Assembly (NCBI GenBank): GCA_030529225.1
Contig: JAUMXH010000003.1
Span: forward strand, 7,219 to 66,861
Direction of reading: 5' to 3'
Source: Bacillota bacterium
GTDB lineage: Bacteria > Bacillota > Clostridia > Peptostreptococcales > Acidaminobacteraceae
DNA length: 59,643 nt
Part shown: piece after piece, positions 33,742-42,782 of the stretch
Layout of the letters: the number at the start of each line of letters is the position of its first letter
How positions within the stretch are numbered: position 1 is the stretch's first letter
Program-made: the position numbers and the translations under genes
Notes under the pieces: model-generated
Databases searched by the model: none
Told to the model about the DNA's origin: nothing
The model's input: only the letters and a program-made list of their open reading frames with translations

Positions 33742-36405
33742 TTAGTTCTTAATCAGGTCTCGTAGGACCTTGTTTAAAATTCCGCCGTTTTCATAATAAT
33801 CCAGCTCCACCTTGTTCTCGAGGCCGGAGCGGACTTCAAAGTGCACGGTCTTTCCGTCCGCATCGGTCGCGCTGACGCGAATCGTCTTGCCGCTCGCGAG
33901 CTCGTCCAGGCCTGCAAAGTCGTAGCGTTCCAAACCTGTTAAGCCGAGCGATTCCGCGCTCTCTCCCTCCTGAAAGCGGAGGGGCAGGATGCCCATGCCG
34001 ATCAGGTTGCTCCTGTGGATGCGCTCAAAACTTTCTGCAATCACGGCTCTGACGCCCTGCAGGAAGGGGCCTTTGGCCGCCCAGTCCCTGCTGCTGCCGG
34101 TTCCGTACTCCTTGCCGGCAAGGATGATGGCCGGAATCCGCTTCTCCTTGTAGGCCATCGCAACATCAAAGATGCTCTGTACTTCTTCTTCCCCAATCAC
34201 CTTGCTGAAACCGCCCTCCACGCCGTCCAGCAGTTTGTTTTTGATTCTGGTGTTGGCAAAGGTTCCGCGCATCATGATTTCATGGTTTCCGCGCCTCGAA
34301 CCGTAAGAGTTAAAGTCCGCTTCACCCACGCCCTTGCTCTTTAAGTAGAGACCTGCGGGGCTGCTTGCCTTGATGCTTCCGGCGGGAGAGATGTGGTCGG
34401 TCGTGACCGAGTCGCCCAGGTAAGCCAGCACCCTGGCCCCGCTTATGCCTTCCCGCTTGGCAGGGCCGTCCTTTTCCCTGTGGATGCCCATGAAGAACTC
34501 GGCTTCTCTGATGTAGGTGGAATCCTCGTTCCACGCGTAGGTCGGGCTCTGCTCGGCCTGAATCTCCATCCATTCCTTGAGCTCGCTCTTCGCCCCTGTT
34601 GAAAACAGCTCGCTCTTCACGAAGTTTCTCACGTACTCGTCAATCTCCGCATCGCTCGGAAAGATGTCTTTTAAGTAGATCTCGACACCGTTTTTGCCCC
34701 TTCCCAGCGGCTCCGATTGGATATCGCAGAGCACGGTCCCCTTGATCGCATACGCAATCACGAGCATCGGGGAAGCCAGATAGTTCGCCTTGATATCTGC
34801 GTGAATCCTGCCCTCAAAGTTTCGGTTTCCGCTCAGAACCGCGCTCGCTACGATGTCGTTTCGCTTAATCTCCTCGCTCACGCCATCGACAAGGGGCCCC
34901 GAGTTTCCGATGCAGGTCGCGCAACCGTAGCCCGACATATAGAAGCCGAGCTCTTCCAAGTACGAAAGCAGGCCGGAATTTTTCAGGTAGGCGGTCACCG
35001 CCTTCGAGCCCGGGGTCATCGAGGTCTTGAGCTTGGGATTCACGATGAGACCGAGCTCGACCGCCTTTTTTGCGAGCAGTCCCGCGCCCATCATGCCGTG
35101 CGGGTTGGAGGTGTTGGTACAGCTGGTGATCGCGGCGAGCACGATGTCTCCGTGACTGAGCGGAACACCCTCGCCTGTAAGTTGCTTTTCTTCGCACGCC
35201 TTTCGCGGTATCGCGGGAAGCTCCGGGAACTGCTGATAAAAATTCTCCTTCACCTGATTCAGATACAGGAGGTCCTGCGGTCTCTTCGGCCCCGCAATTG
35301 CCGGTTGGATTGTCGAGAGGTCAATCTCTATGATGTCCGAGTACTGCGGCACGGGGGTGTCCTCTTCCCGGAAGAGCAGGTTGGCCTTGTAGTAGGCCTC
35401 GACTTTGGCAATCAGCTCCTCGCTTCTTCCGGTACTTCTCAAGTAGTGCAGAGATTCGTCATCGACCGCAAAGTAGCCCATGGTCGCCCCGTATTCGGGC
35501 GCCATGTTGGCGATGGTCGCGCGGTTGGTCAGGCTCATGCGGTAGGCGCCCTCGCCGAAGTATTCGACGAACTTGCCGACCACCTTGCGCTCTCTGAGAA
35601 TATTGGTGATCGCGAGGCTGATGTCGGTCGAGGTGATGCCGGGAGCCGGGCTGCCGACGAGTTTCACACCCAATACTTCCGGAAGCGGAATGTAAATCGC
35701 TTGGCCAAGCATGGCCGCCTCCGCCTCGATGCCGCCGACGCCGAATCCCAGGATGCCGAGGCCGTTGATCATCGTGCTGTGGCTGTCGGTTCCGACCAGC
35801 GTGTCGGGGTAGAGCAGGGAAGTATCGCAGTCCGGAGTTTCCATGACTACGCTCGCGAGCTGTTCGAGGTTGATTTGGTGGATGATGCCCTCTCCGGGCG
35901 GGTGTACGGTCAGGTTCTCAAAGGAGTTCATCGCCCATTTCAAAAAGCGGTAGCGCTCTTTGTTGCGCTTAAATTCCATGTTGATGTTGCTGATAAAGGC
36001 GTCCTTGCTCGCGCAGTCATCGACCATCAGAGAGTGATCGATGATCAAGTCGACCTTCACATTCGGGTTGATGAGCTCGGGGTTTTTCCCGGCGCGCTTG
36101 GTTTCATCCCGCATCGCCGCGAGGTCCACGATTGCCGGAACCCCGGTAAAGTCCTGCAGGATGATGCGGGAAGGAATGAAGGGAATCTCCCTGCCCTTGT
36201 CTTTGCCCTGGTACTGATGCCAATCCGTGAGGCTCTCCAAGTGCTCTTCGCTGACCTTGTAGTGGTCCAGTTTTCGGAGCGCGCCCTCCAGCAGTATCCT
36301 GATTGTGTAGGGCAAGCGTCGCAGGGCTTTTGCGTCCGCCCGCTTCGTGATGTCATAGTATTCGTAAACCGTTCCGCCTATCTCTATCTGATTCCTGTAA
36401 TTCAT
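33742..36405 (-). CDS. acnA: Aconitate hydratase
   Basis: Isomerises citrate to isocitrate using a [4Fe-4S] cluster. The 887-residue protein has cluster ligands C429 (SCTNTSNP), C495 and C498 (YGCATCIGNSG). The swivel domain shows YGTGSSRDWAAKG and ESFERIHRSNLIGMGILPL near the C-terminus. It is the bacterial AcnA/IRP-type. It lies between citrate synthase and isocitrate dehydrogenase in one operon, giving a citrate-to-2-oxoglutarate branch, probably for glutamate synthesis. Confidence 0.96.
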   Translation of the reverse strand: MNYRNQIEIGGTVYEYYDITKRADAKALRRLPYTIRILLEGALRKLDHYKVSEEHLESLTDWHQYQGKDKGREIPFIPSRIILQDFTGVPAIVDLAAMRDETKRAGKNPELINPNVKVDLIIDHSLMVDDCASKDAFISNINMEFKRNKERYRFLKWAMNSFENLTVHPPGEGIIHQINLEQLASVVMETPDCDTSLLYPDTLVGTDSHSTMINGLGILGFGVGGIEAEAAMLGQAIYIPLPEVLGVKLVGSPAPGITSTDISLAITNILRERKVVGKFVEYFGEGAYRMSLTNRATIANMAPEYGATMGYFAVDDESLHYLRSTGRSEELIAKVEAYYKANLLFREEDTPVPQYSDIIEIDLSTIQPAIAGPKRPQDLLYLNQVKENFYQQFPELPAIPRKACEEKQLTGEGVPLSHGDIVLAAITSCTNTSNPHGMMGAGLLAKKAVELGLIVNPKLKTSMTPGSKAVTAYLKNSGLLSYLEELGFYMSGYGCATCIGNSGPLVDGVSEEIKRNDIVASAVLSGNRNFEGRIHADIKANYLASPMLVIAYAIKGTVLCDIQSEPLGRGKNGVEIYLKDIFPSDAEIDEYVRNFVKSELFSTGAKSELKEWMEIQAEQSPTYAWNEDSTYIREAEFFMGIHREKDGPAKREGISGARVLAYLGDSVTTDHISPAGSIKASSPAGLYLKSKGVGEADFNSYGSRRGNHEIMMRGTFANTRIKNKLLDGVEGGFSKVIGEEEVQSIFDVAMAYKEKRIPAIILAGKEYGTGSSRDWAAKGPFLQGVRAVIAESFERIHRSNLIGMGILPLRFQEGESAESLGLTGLERYDFAGLDELASGKTIRVSATDADGKTVHFEVRSGLENKVELDYYENGGILNKVLRDLIKN

Positions 36406-36513
36406 GTTGATCTCCCAATCTGTCCCGTTTTGTATGGAACTCTCTTCTCGCAGTCTTCGTCGTAATTCGGCCTTCGCTTCGCTAAGCTCTTCGGCACTTC
36501 GTACCTGTGCCGT

Positions 36514-37887
36514 CTACTTTCTGTCTTGTAGCGCCACGTACGTTTTCTTGCTCTCGACGCTTCGGTAGGCCGGACGTATGATTCTCGGGCTGTTGGTCAG
36601 CTCCTCCATCCGGTGGGCGCACCATCCGGTGATTCTCGCCACCGCAAAGAGCGGGGTGAAGAGCTCTTCGGGGATGCCGAGCATGGTGTATGCGAATCCT
36701 GAATAATAATCCACGTTCGCGCTGACCTTTCTGACAGCGTGCTTCTTCGCGTAAATCAGCTCCGGCGCGATGCGCTCAATCATATCGTAGAGCTCGAAGG
36801 TCTCCTCGCATCCCTTTTCAATCGCCAGGTTCTTCACGTGCTTTTTAAAGATAACCGCCCTCGGGTCGGATACCGTGTAAACCGCGTGTCCGATTCCGTA
36901 AATCAGACCGCTCCTGTCGTAGGCCTCCTTGTTCAGAATCTTGTTCAGGTACTGTCTGACCTCGTCCTCATCCTTGGTGTCGCGCACATGCTCCCGGATA
37001 TCTTTGAACATGTCCGTCACTTTCTTATTGGCGCCCCCGTGTTTTGGTCCTTTCAGAGATCCCAGGGCGGCCGCGATGACCGAGTAGGTATCCGTTCCGC
37101 TCGAAGAGACGACGTGGGTCGTGAAAGAGGAGTTGTTACCGCCGCCGTGCTCCGCGTGAAGCACCAGAATCAAGTCTAAAAGTTTGGCCTCGGAATCCGT
37201 ATACTTGGTGTCAAAACGCAACATTCTGAGAATGTTCTCGGCAGTCGAAAGCTCCGGATCCGGGTTGTGGATGATGAAGGAGTCATCGCCCTGGTAGTGG
37301 CGGTAGGCGTTGTAGCCGTAGACCGCCAGGAGCGGGAACCTTGCGATCAGTTCAATACTCTGTCTGATCAAGTTCTCGACCGAGGTGTCATCCGCCTTGT
37401 CATCGTAGCTGTAGAGGGCGAGCACGCATTTTGCCAGCACGTTCAGCATGTTCTTGCTCGGGTTCCTCATAATCGTATCGCGCACAAAATGCTCCGGGAG
37501 CTTTCTCTTCTTGCCCAGGATTTTCTGAAAGCTCTCCAGTTCCTCAGGCAGGGGCAGCCTTCCAAAGTTCAGTAGGAAGGCCGTCTCTTCAAACCCGAAG
37601 CGGTTTTCAGAGATGAAGCCCTGCGTCAGGTCCTCAATGTCGATGCCCCGGTAAATCAGCCTTCCCGCCTTCGGAACCAGCTCGCCCTCATCAATGTAGT
37701 AAGACTGGATTTCCCCGATCCTGGTCAGTCCCGCCAGGACTCCTCGGCCGTCCGCGTTTCGCAGGCCTCGCTTTACGTCGTATTTTTGATAGAGTTCCTT
37801 GTCAATTTTGGAAGACGCTTCATGCAGTTTTGACCAGTCTCTGATCAGACAAGTTTCTTCCGTATTCAAGCAAAAATCACACATCAT
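36514..37887 (-). CDS. gltA: Citrate synthase
   Basis: Condenses oxaloacetate and acetyl-CoA to citrate. The 457-residue protein has the catalytic histidines in HAEHGGGNNSSFT and in GIGHAVYTVSDPRA, plus GPKHGGANKKV. The N-terminus is extended and begins MMCDFCLNTEETC, a cysteine cluster (C3, C6, C13) not needed for catalysis. AAGGAG lies 5 nt before the ATG. First gene of gltA-acn-icd-gntR, transcribed from a strong promoter overlapped by a palindromic operator. Confidence 0.94.
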   Translation of the reverse strand: MMCDFCLNTEETCLIRDWSKLHEASSKIDKELYQKYDVKRGLRNADGRGVLAGLTRIGEIQSYYIDEGELVPKAGRLIYRGIDIEDLTQGFISENRFGFEETAFLLNFGRLPLPEELESFQKILGKKRKLPEHFVRDTIMRNPSKNMLNVLAKCVLALYSYDDKADDTSVENLIRQSIELIARFPLLAVYGYNAYRHYQGDDSFIIHNPDPELSTAENILRMLRFDTKYTDSEAKLLDLILVLHAEHGGGNNSSFTTHVVSSSGTDTYSVIAAALGSLKGPKHGGANKKVTDMFKDIREHVRDTKDEDEVRQYLNKILNKEAYDRSGLIYGIGHAVYTVSDPRAVIFKKHVKNLAIEKGCEETFELYDMIERIAPELIYAKKHAVRKVSANVDYYSGFAYTMLGIPEELFTPLFAVARITGWCAHRMEELTNSPRIIRPAYRSVESKKTYVALQDRK

Positions 37888-37962
37888 CCAAGCTCCTTAT
37901 CTGTATTCGATTGCATTATTTTTCAGTTTCGAGTAAAAAAATGAAACCGGCATCACCGTGGT

Positions 37963-37978
37963 ATTTGGTATACCAAAT
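37963..37978. promoter_or_regulatory. 16-bp palindromic operator, candidate GntR site
   Basis: ATTTGGTATACCAAAT is a perfect palindrome. It overlaps the end of the -10 box and the expected transcription start of the gltA promoter. The TGGTATACCA core is the type of site bound by FCD GntR regulators, and one is encoded at the end of this operon. Confidence 0.7.
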
Positions 37979-38005
37979 TATAGTATGAACGGAAGAAAAA
38001 GTCAA
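37977..38005 (-). promoter_or_regulatory. Sigma-A promoter of gltA-acn-icd-gntR
   Basis: Minus strand: TTGACT (38000-38005), 17-nt spacer, TATAAT (37977-37982), a near-consensus promoter. Leader about 83 nt. Confidence 0.85.
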
Positions 38006-38192
38006 GAGAGGGAAGGCGATTTGGCAGAATGAGAAAGGGGGCCTCTCGAACTGATGGGAAAACGTCCATAAGGAGGCGGCTTTGAATCAGGGTGTAATTC
38101 GAAAAAATGAAGAGCCGAAAACTATCTAAAGATAAAGACAGGTTTAGAAATAGAAAGCTTCTTTTTGTTTTTTGAGAAAAAATCACAAATTA

Positions 38193-38221
38193 TTGACGGA
38201 AAGATGAAAAAGTAGTATATT
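38193..38221 (+). promoter_or_regulatory. Sigma-A promoter of the RloA/RloB module
   Basis: TTGACG (38193-38198), 17-nt spacer, TATATT (38216-38221), 22 nt before the ATG. The rest of 38006-38192 shows no gene. Confidence 0.75.
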
Positions 38222-38243
38222 AAACGGAAGAGAGGTAAGAACT

Positions 38244-39443
38244 ATGTTGGTACAATTTAGAGTAAGGAATGTTCTTTCGTTTAAGGATGAAGCTGTTTTG
38301 GATATGAGGGCGGTCAATTCTTACAAAGAACATCAGGATAATCTGATTTCTGTGGAAAATGGAGAAAGTTTGCTCAAAGTGGTCTCCATTTATGGGGCGA
38401 ATGCGAGCGGGAAGTCAAATTTATTTTTTGCAATGAAATATTTTCAAAGTATCATTATCGAGTCTATGAACAATGTTAACAAGAACGAAGATTATGCAAT
38501 CAAAGAGTATTATTATCCATTTAGTTTAGATAATAGTGTGGAAAATTCGGAGTTTGAAATTGTGTTAATTCTTGACGAATTTGAGTATACTTATGGATTT
38601 GAATATAATGAAAAATACATTGTGGAAGAGTGGCTATACAGGAAAAATTTACAGACAAAGAGAACAAGTAAGATTTTGGAGCGAACTCGTGAACTTGCAG
38701 AATTTGGCTCAAAAGTCAAAAAGGAATGTGACTTGTATAAAAAACAAATTCCCGAGGAATCTTTGGTCCTGTCTTTTTTTAACAAGTTGAACTTGGAAAC
38801 GGATATTTTTCGAATAGTATTTGACGAGATAATGAATATTCTTTTGTTTCCAACTGATTTTTGCGAAGATGTCGAATCGCTTGAGAATTTCTTGCCAAAA
38901 GTGATAGATTTTGCTAAACCAAAGTTGTTGAAGTTTTTGAATGCAATCGATTCGGGGATTGAAAATATAGAGTATTTGAAAGGGGAGAAAGAGAACGATA
39001 TTAAGTTCGTAACCTATCATAGGTCAGAAGATGGGGAATTTTATCCTTTAAATTTATACTCCGAATCAGAAGGCACGCTCAAAAGTATAATGTTATTCAT
39101 GTATGCGAATGCGATGATTTTCAGTAACTCCATCATCTTCGTAGATGAGTTGAATACAAAACTCCACCCCTTAGTTCTGAAGTTTTTTATTGATTTGTTT
39201 TATGAAGCGGATTCAAAAGCACAATTGATCTATACAACACACGATACCACTCTGATGGATAAAAAATTCTTTAGGAGAGACCAGATTTGTTTTGTGCAAA
39301 AGGATGAATTTGGACATTCTAAATTATATGCCATGTCAGATTTTAAAGTGAGATCGGACGCCTCATTTGAAAAAGATTATTTGGCGGGCGTATATGGAGG
39401 GATTCCATTCTTGAAAGAGTTTTCGTTGCAAGAGGAGAAGTAG
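38244..39443 (+). CDS. AAA-type ATPase of an RloA/AbiLi-like defence pair
   Basis: Predicted sensor/ATPase of a two-gene antiphage module. The 399-residue protein starts VQFRVRNVLSFKDEAVLDM, as in the AAA_15/AAA_21 SMC-like group. It has Walker A GANASGKS (51-58), Walker B SIIFVDELNTKLHP near 292-305, and a THDTTLMD switch. No other domain is seen. A frame of 232 residues starts directly after its stop and encodes an RloB/TOPRIM-like partner. The gene is much AT-richer than its flanks, indicating recent acquisition. Known relatives are RloA, AbiLi and the AriA ATPase of PARIS; assignment within them is uncertain. Confidence 0.82.
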   Translation: MLVQFRVRNVLSFKDEAVLDMRAVNSYKEHQDNLISVENGESLLKVVSIYGANASGKSNLFFAMKYFQSIIIESMNNVNKNEDYAIKEYYYPFSLDNSVENSEFEIVLILDEFEYTYGFEYNEKYIVEEWLYRKNLQTKRTSKILERTRELAEFGSKVKKECDLYKKQIPEESLVLSFFNKLNLETDIFRIVFDEIMNILLFPTDFCEDVESLENFLPKVIDFAKPKLLKFLNAIDSGIENIEYLKGEKENDIKFVTYHRSEDGEFYPLNLYSESEGTLKSIMLFMYANAMIFSNSIIFVDELNTKLHPLVLKFFIDLFYEADSKAQLIYTTHDTTLMDKKFFRRDQICFVQKDEFGHSKLYAMSDFKVRSDASFEKDYLAGVYGGIPFLKEFSLQEEK

Positions 39444-40142
39444 ATGGGAAGCGATGATTTATTCAAGAAAAAAAGGGCAGCCAGGAAAGCGCGTAAGGCC
39501 GGTTTTTTAACTCCTAAAGCAAATTCTTACCTGATTGTGACGGAGGGTACGAAAACCGAACCATCCTATTTTGAAGGTTTACGAGAAGCAATTATACGAA
39601 AAAATGGCGGACAGATTGGAGTGCGTAAAATTTCAGATTTTATTGATATACGAGGAGAAGGATGTTCAACAGAAAGGTTGATTGAGATTACAGAACAAAT
39701 CGTCAAGAAAGCGAATATTATCTATCAAAATGTATGGGTGGTATTTGATAAGGACGACTTTGATGATTTTGACCAAGCCATAAAGATGGGGGAAGCGAAA
39801 GGGTATAAGGTCGCTTGGAGTAATCAATCCTTTGAATATTGGTTGTATCTTCATTTTAGATACAGTGATTCCGCATTGCATAGGGATGAATGGACAAAAA
39901 AGTTAGATGAAATTTTTAAAGAATATGGATTGGGCGATGGAAAGTATCGGAAAAACTATGAAAACATCTATGAATTAGTTGACGCTTATAATGGAGTCAA
40001 TACAGCGATACGAAACGCAAAGAGAAGAATGAAGGACTATGAAAAGAAGAATCGTAAACCTTCCGGTTTCGATCCGGGGACTACGGTACATGAGTTGGTC
40101 GAAGAGCTTAAAAATTATATTGAAGAAGGAAAGAATCGGTAG
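39444..40142 (+). CDS. rloB: RloB/AbiLii-like protein (TOPRIM-type predicted nuclease)
   Basis: Predicted effector of the defence pair, 232 residues. The N-terminus is highly basic, then LIVTEGTKTEPSYFEGL has the conserved TOPRIM-like glutamate. VWVVFDKDDFDDF gives the DxD metal site, and NQSFEYWLYLHF follows as in RloB proteins. The ATG is directly adjacent to the ATPase stop, with GAGGAG before it, so the pair is translationally coupled. The activity is inferred from the family. No terminator is seen before the nicotinamidase gene. Confidence 0.82.
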   Translation: MGSDDLFKKKRAARKARKAGFLTPKANSYLIVTEGTKTEPSYFEGLREAIIRKNGGQIGVRKISDFIDIRGEGCSTERLIEITEQIVKKANIIYQNVWVVFDKDDFDDFDQAIKMGEAKGYKVAWSNQSFEYWLYLHFRYSDSALHRDEWTKKLDEIFKEYGLGDGKYRKNYENIYELVDAYNGVNTAIRNAKRRMKDYEKKNRKPSGFDPGTTVHELVEELKNYIEEGKNR

Positions 40143-40205
40143 CGGAGTTACTGACAATTTGAAGCGGAGAAAAAGCGGCGTGAGGGAAGGTAGAAGGAGT
40201 ATCGA

Positions 40206-40760
40206 ATGAAAACATTAGTGGTAGTGGATGCGCAAAATGACTTTATCAGCGGGTCTTTGGCCTGTCAGCGAGCCTTTGAGGCGATGGATCGGATTGTGGA
40301 ATGGATTGAACACAACCCGGATTCTAAGGTTTTATACACTGCCGACTGGCACAGACCGAGCAATCACAGCTTTCAAGTAAACGGCGGAATTTGGCCGATT
40401 CATTGCGTGCAGGACTCGGAAGGGGCGGCCATTTACAAGAAATTTTATGAACTTTCCAACGAAGCCTCTCGGCCCGGAGAGAAAAACCTCTATAAAAAGG
40501 GGAAGCGGGACGATGTGGAAGAATATTCCGGTTGCAAGGGAGAAAACGCGATCGGAAAAACCTTGGTGGAGAGCGCCGAGGGAGAAGTCTATGTCGCCGG
40601 ACTTGCGAGCGAGTACTGCGTGAGAGAAACCCTGCTTGGTTTGAAAGAAGCGGGGCACGATGTGAAACTCTACCTGCCCGGGGTGGGCTATGTCAACGAA
40701 GAGGATCATGAAAAGAATCTGGCGGACTTGCGTGAGCGCGGGATTGCGATTGTCGAGTAG
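40206..40760 (+). CDS. pncA: Nicotinamidase-like cysteine hydrolase
   Basis: Isochorismatase-fold enzyme, probably converting nicotinamide to nicotinate for NAD salvage. The 184-residue protein has catalytic D8 (VVDAQNDF), a lysine at K98 or K100, and nucleophile C138 (LASEYCVRET). Metal ligands D47, H49 and H54 fit the DxHxxxxH pattern of nicotinamidases rather than of plain isochorismatases. AAGGAG precedes the ATG. It is normal in composition, unlike the AT-rich defence pair upstream. Confidence 0.85.
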   Translation: MKTLVVVDAQNDFISGSLACQRAFEAMDRIVEWIEHNPDSKVLYTADWHRPSNHSFQVNGGIWPIHCVQDSEGAAIYKKFYELSNEASRPGEKNLYKKGKRDDVEEYSGCKGENAIGKTLVESAEGEVYVAGLASEYCVRETLLGLKEAGHDVKLYLPGVGYVNEEDHEKNLADLRERGIAIVE

Positions 40761-40842
40761 CTTAAAAAGCAAAAGTAATCCGGCTTTAAGGTAAGGAACT
40801 TTGTCGGAGCGTTTGAAGCATAGTGACAGGCTTTGTTTCATC

Positions 40843-40865
40843 GCCCGGACCGGGCTCTGATTTTT
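40843..40865 (+). terminator. Weak hairpin after the nicotinamidase gene
   Basis: GCCCG-GAC-CGGGC is followed by TCTGATTTTT. Short stem and late T run make this only a possible terminator. Confidence 0.35.
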
Positions 40866-40919
40866 ATGGAAGAGGATGAGAGAAAGGCGAGACGCTGCGA
40901 GCGCAGCAGAGGAGGAACT

Positions 40920-41894
40920 ATGATTTACCCTGCATTTTTAAAAGAAAACGATACAATAGGCGTCGTTGCGATGAGCTCGGGGGTCGGCAATAAGTTAGAG
41001 ACCTTCGAGGAGTCCTTGCGCGTTCTGAAGAGCCGGTCATACCGCATCAAGGAGGATGGGAACACCCGCTTGAACGAGCTCAGGGGCGGGACGGCCGAGG
41101 AGCGGGCGGAGGGCTTGAAAAAGCTCTATTTGGATGACGAGGTGAAGATGATTATGTGCGCGGCCGGCGGAGACTTTCTCTATGAAACCCTCCCGCACAT
41201 CGACCTTGAGGCCATCAAGCGGCATCCCAAGTGGTTCATGGGCGCCTCGGACCCGACGAGCATCTGCTTTATGATCACGACCAAGCTCGACATCGCGACC
41301 CTTTACGGCCTGAACGCCGGCTCCTACTACACCGGACTGAAGCACCTGGAAGACAACCTGTCCATTTTGAGGGGCGATCTTGTCAGGCAGGACAGCTTTG
41401 AACTCTTTGAAAATACCGAAGGATTCTTAAAGGAAGGCGTCCACCTGACCGACAAGGTTTTTTGGGACAGCTACGGCAAAGAGGTGGACATGCGGGGAAG
41501 GTGCCTGGGCGGCTGCCTGGATGTCCTGAAGGATCTGATCGGCACGCCGTATGAGGATGTGAAGGCCTTCAATGAGCGCTACAGGGACGAGGGCGTCGTC
41601 TGGTACTTCGATATCTTCGCGATGAAGGCCGAGGCGGTCTATCTGACCCTGCTCCAGATGAAGGCGGCTTCGTGGTTCGATTGCGCGAAGGGCTTCGTCT
41701 TCGGTCGGGTCGTGTTTCCGGACAGCTTTGTGGACATGAGCTACAAGGACGCCTACCGAATGGCGCTGCCGGGCTTCGACATCGTCTTGGATGCGGATGT
41801 GGGCCACACCCTGCCCAAGATGACCCTGATCAACGGCGCGAAGATCCATGTCTTGTGCAAAAACGGAAGCGGCAGCATTGGGTTTAACTTATAA
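40920..41894 (+). CDS. S66-family LD-carboxypeptidase / MccF-like peptidase
   Basis: Serine peptidase of 324 residues that removes residues from the peptidoglycan peptide stem or cleaves microcin-C-like peptides. The catalytic serine is S110 in FMGASDPTS, with the usual histidine in DVGHTLPKMT near the C-terminus. The opening PAFLKENDTIGVVAMSSG is the family signature. ATG 40920 with AGAGGAGG directly upstream is chosen; the open frame from 40833 has no similarity. A choice between MccF and LdcA is not possible from sequence alone. Confidence 0.82.
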   Translation: MIYPAFLKENDTIGVVAMSSGVGNKLETFEESLRVLKSRSYRIKEDGNTRLNELRGGTAEERAEGLKKLYLDDEVKMIMCAAGGDFLYETLPHIDLEAIKRHPKWFMGASDPTSICFMITTKLDIATLYGLNAGSYYTGLKHLEDNLSILRGDLVRQDSFELFENTEGFLKEGVHLTDKVFWDSYGKEVDMRGRCLGGCLDVLKDLIGTPYEDVKAFNERYRDEGVVWYFDIFAMKAEAVYLTLLQMKAASWFDCAKGFVFGRVVFPDSFVDMSYKDAYRMALPGFDIVLDADVGHTLPKMTLINGAKIHVLCKNGSGSIGFNL

Positions 41895-41969
41895 AAAATG
41901 GGTATAAGCTAACTGTACGATGGATAAGATTTTTAAACTACCGTGTAACGTAAAAGAAAGGAATACAAT

Positions 41970-42539
41970 ATGAGCAAAAAAGTAAGTGTTTTGGTAGGTA
42001 GCCTTAGAAAGGCATCGATTGCCAGAAAGATTGCAAAGAACCTAATTGAGATGTTTCCGGAAGGATACGATGTAAAAATCGTGGAAATCAGAGACCTTCC
42101 TCTTTATGACTTCGACTATGATACCGCTTCTGAAACCGACAAGCCGCTACCGGCAATCTATACCGAGTTCAGAGAGACCATCAAGGCATCTGACGGCGTC
42201 TTGTTCGTAACGCCTGAAAACAACAGAGTTGTTCCTGCCTGCTTGAAGAACGCAGTAGATATCTGCTCGAAGCCGAACGATGACGTCGCACTAAAAGGAA
42301 AGCCGGGCGCAATCGTGAGCCACTCTGTCGGAACCATCGGCGGATACAGCGCACAAAAGACTTTGAGACTTGCCCTTTCTTACTTCGATATGAAGCTTCC
42401 GGGCCAGCCTGAAGTATTCCTGGCGAAGTCACCTCAGTACTTTGACGAGGGAAGCGACAAGATCAACAACGAAAAGACCATCGAGTTCTTGCAGGGATAC
42501 ATCAACAACTTCGTGAAGTTGATTGAGGAAAACAAGTAA
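41970..42539 (+). CDS. NADPH-dependent FMN reductase (flavodoxin-like fold)
   Basis: Flavin reductase or azoreductase-like oxidoreductase, 189 residues. The phosphate-binding VLVGSLRKASIARKI and VTPENNRVVPACLKNAVD (usually TPEYNxSxPxxLKNaiD) are the defining motifs. AAAGGA lies before the ATG. A strong terminator lies 11 nt after the stop. The physiological acceptor is unknown. Confidence 0.85.
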   Translation: MSKKVSVLVGSLRKASIARKIAKNLIEMFPEGYDVKIVEIRDLPLYDFDYDTASETDKPLPAIYTEFRETIKASDGVLFVTPENNRVVPACLKNAVDICSKPNDDVALKGKPGAIVSHSVGTIGGYSAQKTLRLALSYFDMKLPGQPEVFLAKSPQYFDEGSDKINNEKTIEFLQGYINNFVKLIEENK

Positions 42540-42550
42540 GAAAACGGTTC

Positions 42551-42579
42551 GAGACGGGGAAACCCGTCTCTTTTTTATT
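42551..42579 (+). terminator. Rho-independent terminator after the FMN reductase
   Basis: A perfect 8-bp stem (GAGACGGG / CCCGTCTC) with a GAAA tetraloop is followed by TTTTTTATTT. Confidence 0.95.
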
Positions 42580-42584
42580 TGCCC

Positions 42585-42782
42585 TTAACGCGCTTCCCGC
42601 TCCAGCTTCTCAAAGGCTTCCCTGATCTCATCGGGCGAGTCGCTCAGCGCGTGCTCCGAAGGCTCATCCCTCTTGCAAGGATTCGGGTGCTTGGTGTAGT
42701 CGCGGTAGAGGTGTCCCCATTCCCTGAGCCGGACGAGCTGCGGAATCAAGGTTCTTCCGGCGATTATGACGGTGCCGGTCAT
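42585..42782 (-). pseudogene. C-terminal fragment of an unrecognised protein
   Basis: Minus-strand frame of at most 65 residues ending in a charged tail; TKHPNPCKRDEP and SPDEIREAFEKLE look protein-like and use the local codons. A stop (TAG) immediately precedes the first ATG, and the N-terminal part overlaps the azlD remnant on the other strand, so it seems to be the end of a lost gene. I do not recognise the family. Confidence 0.35.

Noticed and set aside
34717..36465. Long plus-strand open frame (582 codons)
   Set aside because: Antisense to aconitase; no family motif and arginine/valine-rich as expected of a shadow frame.
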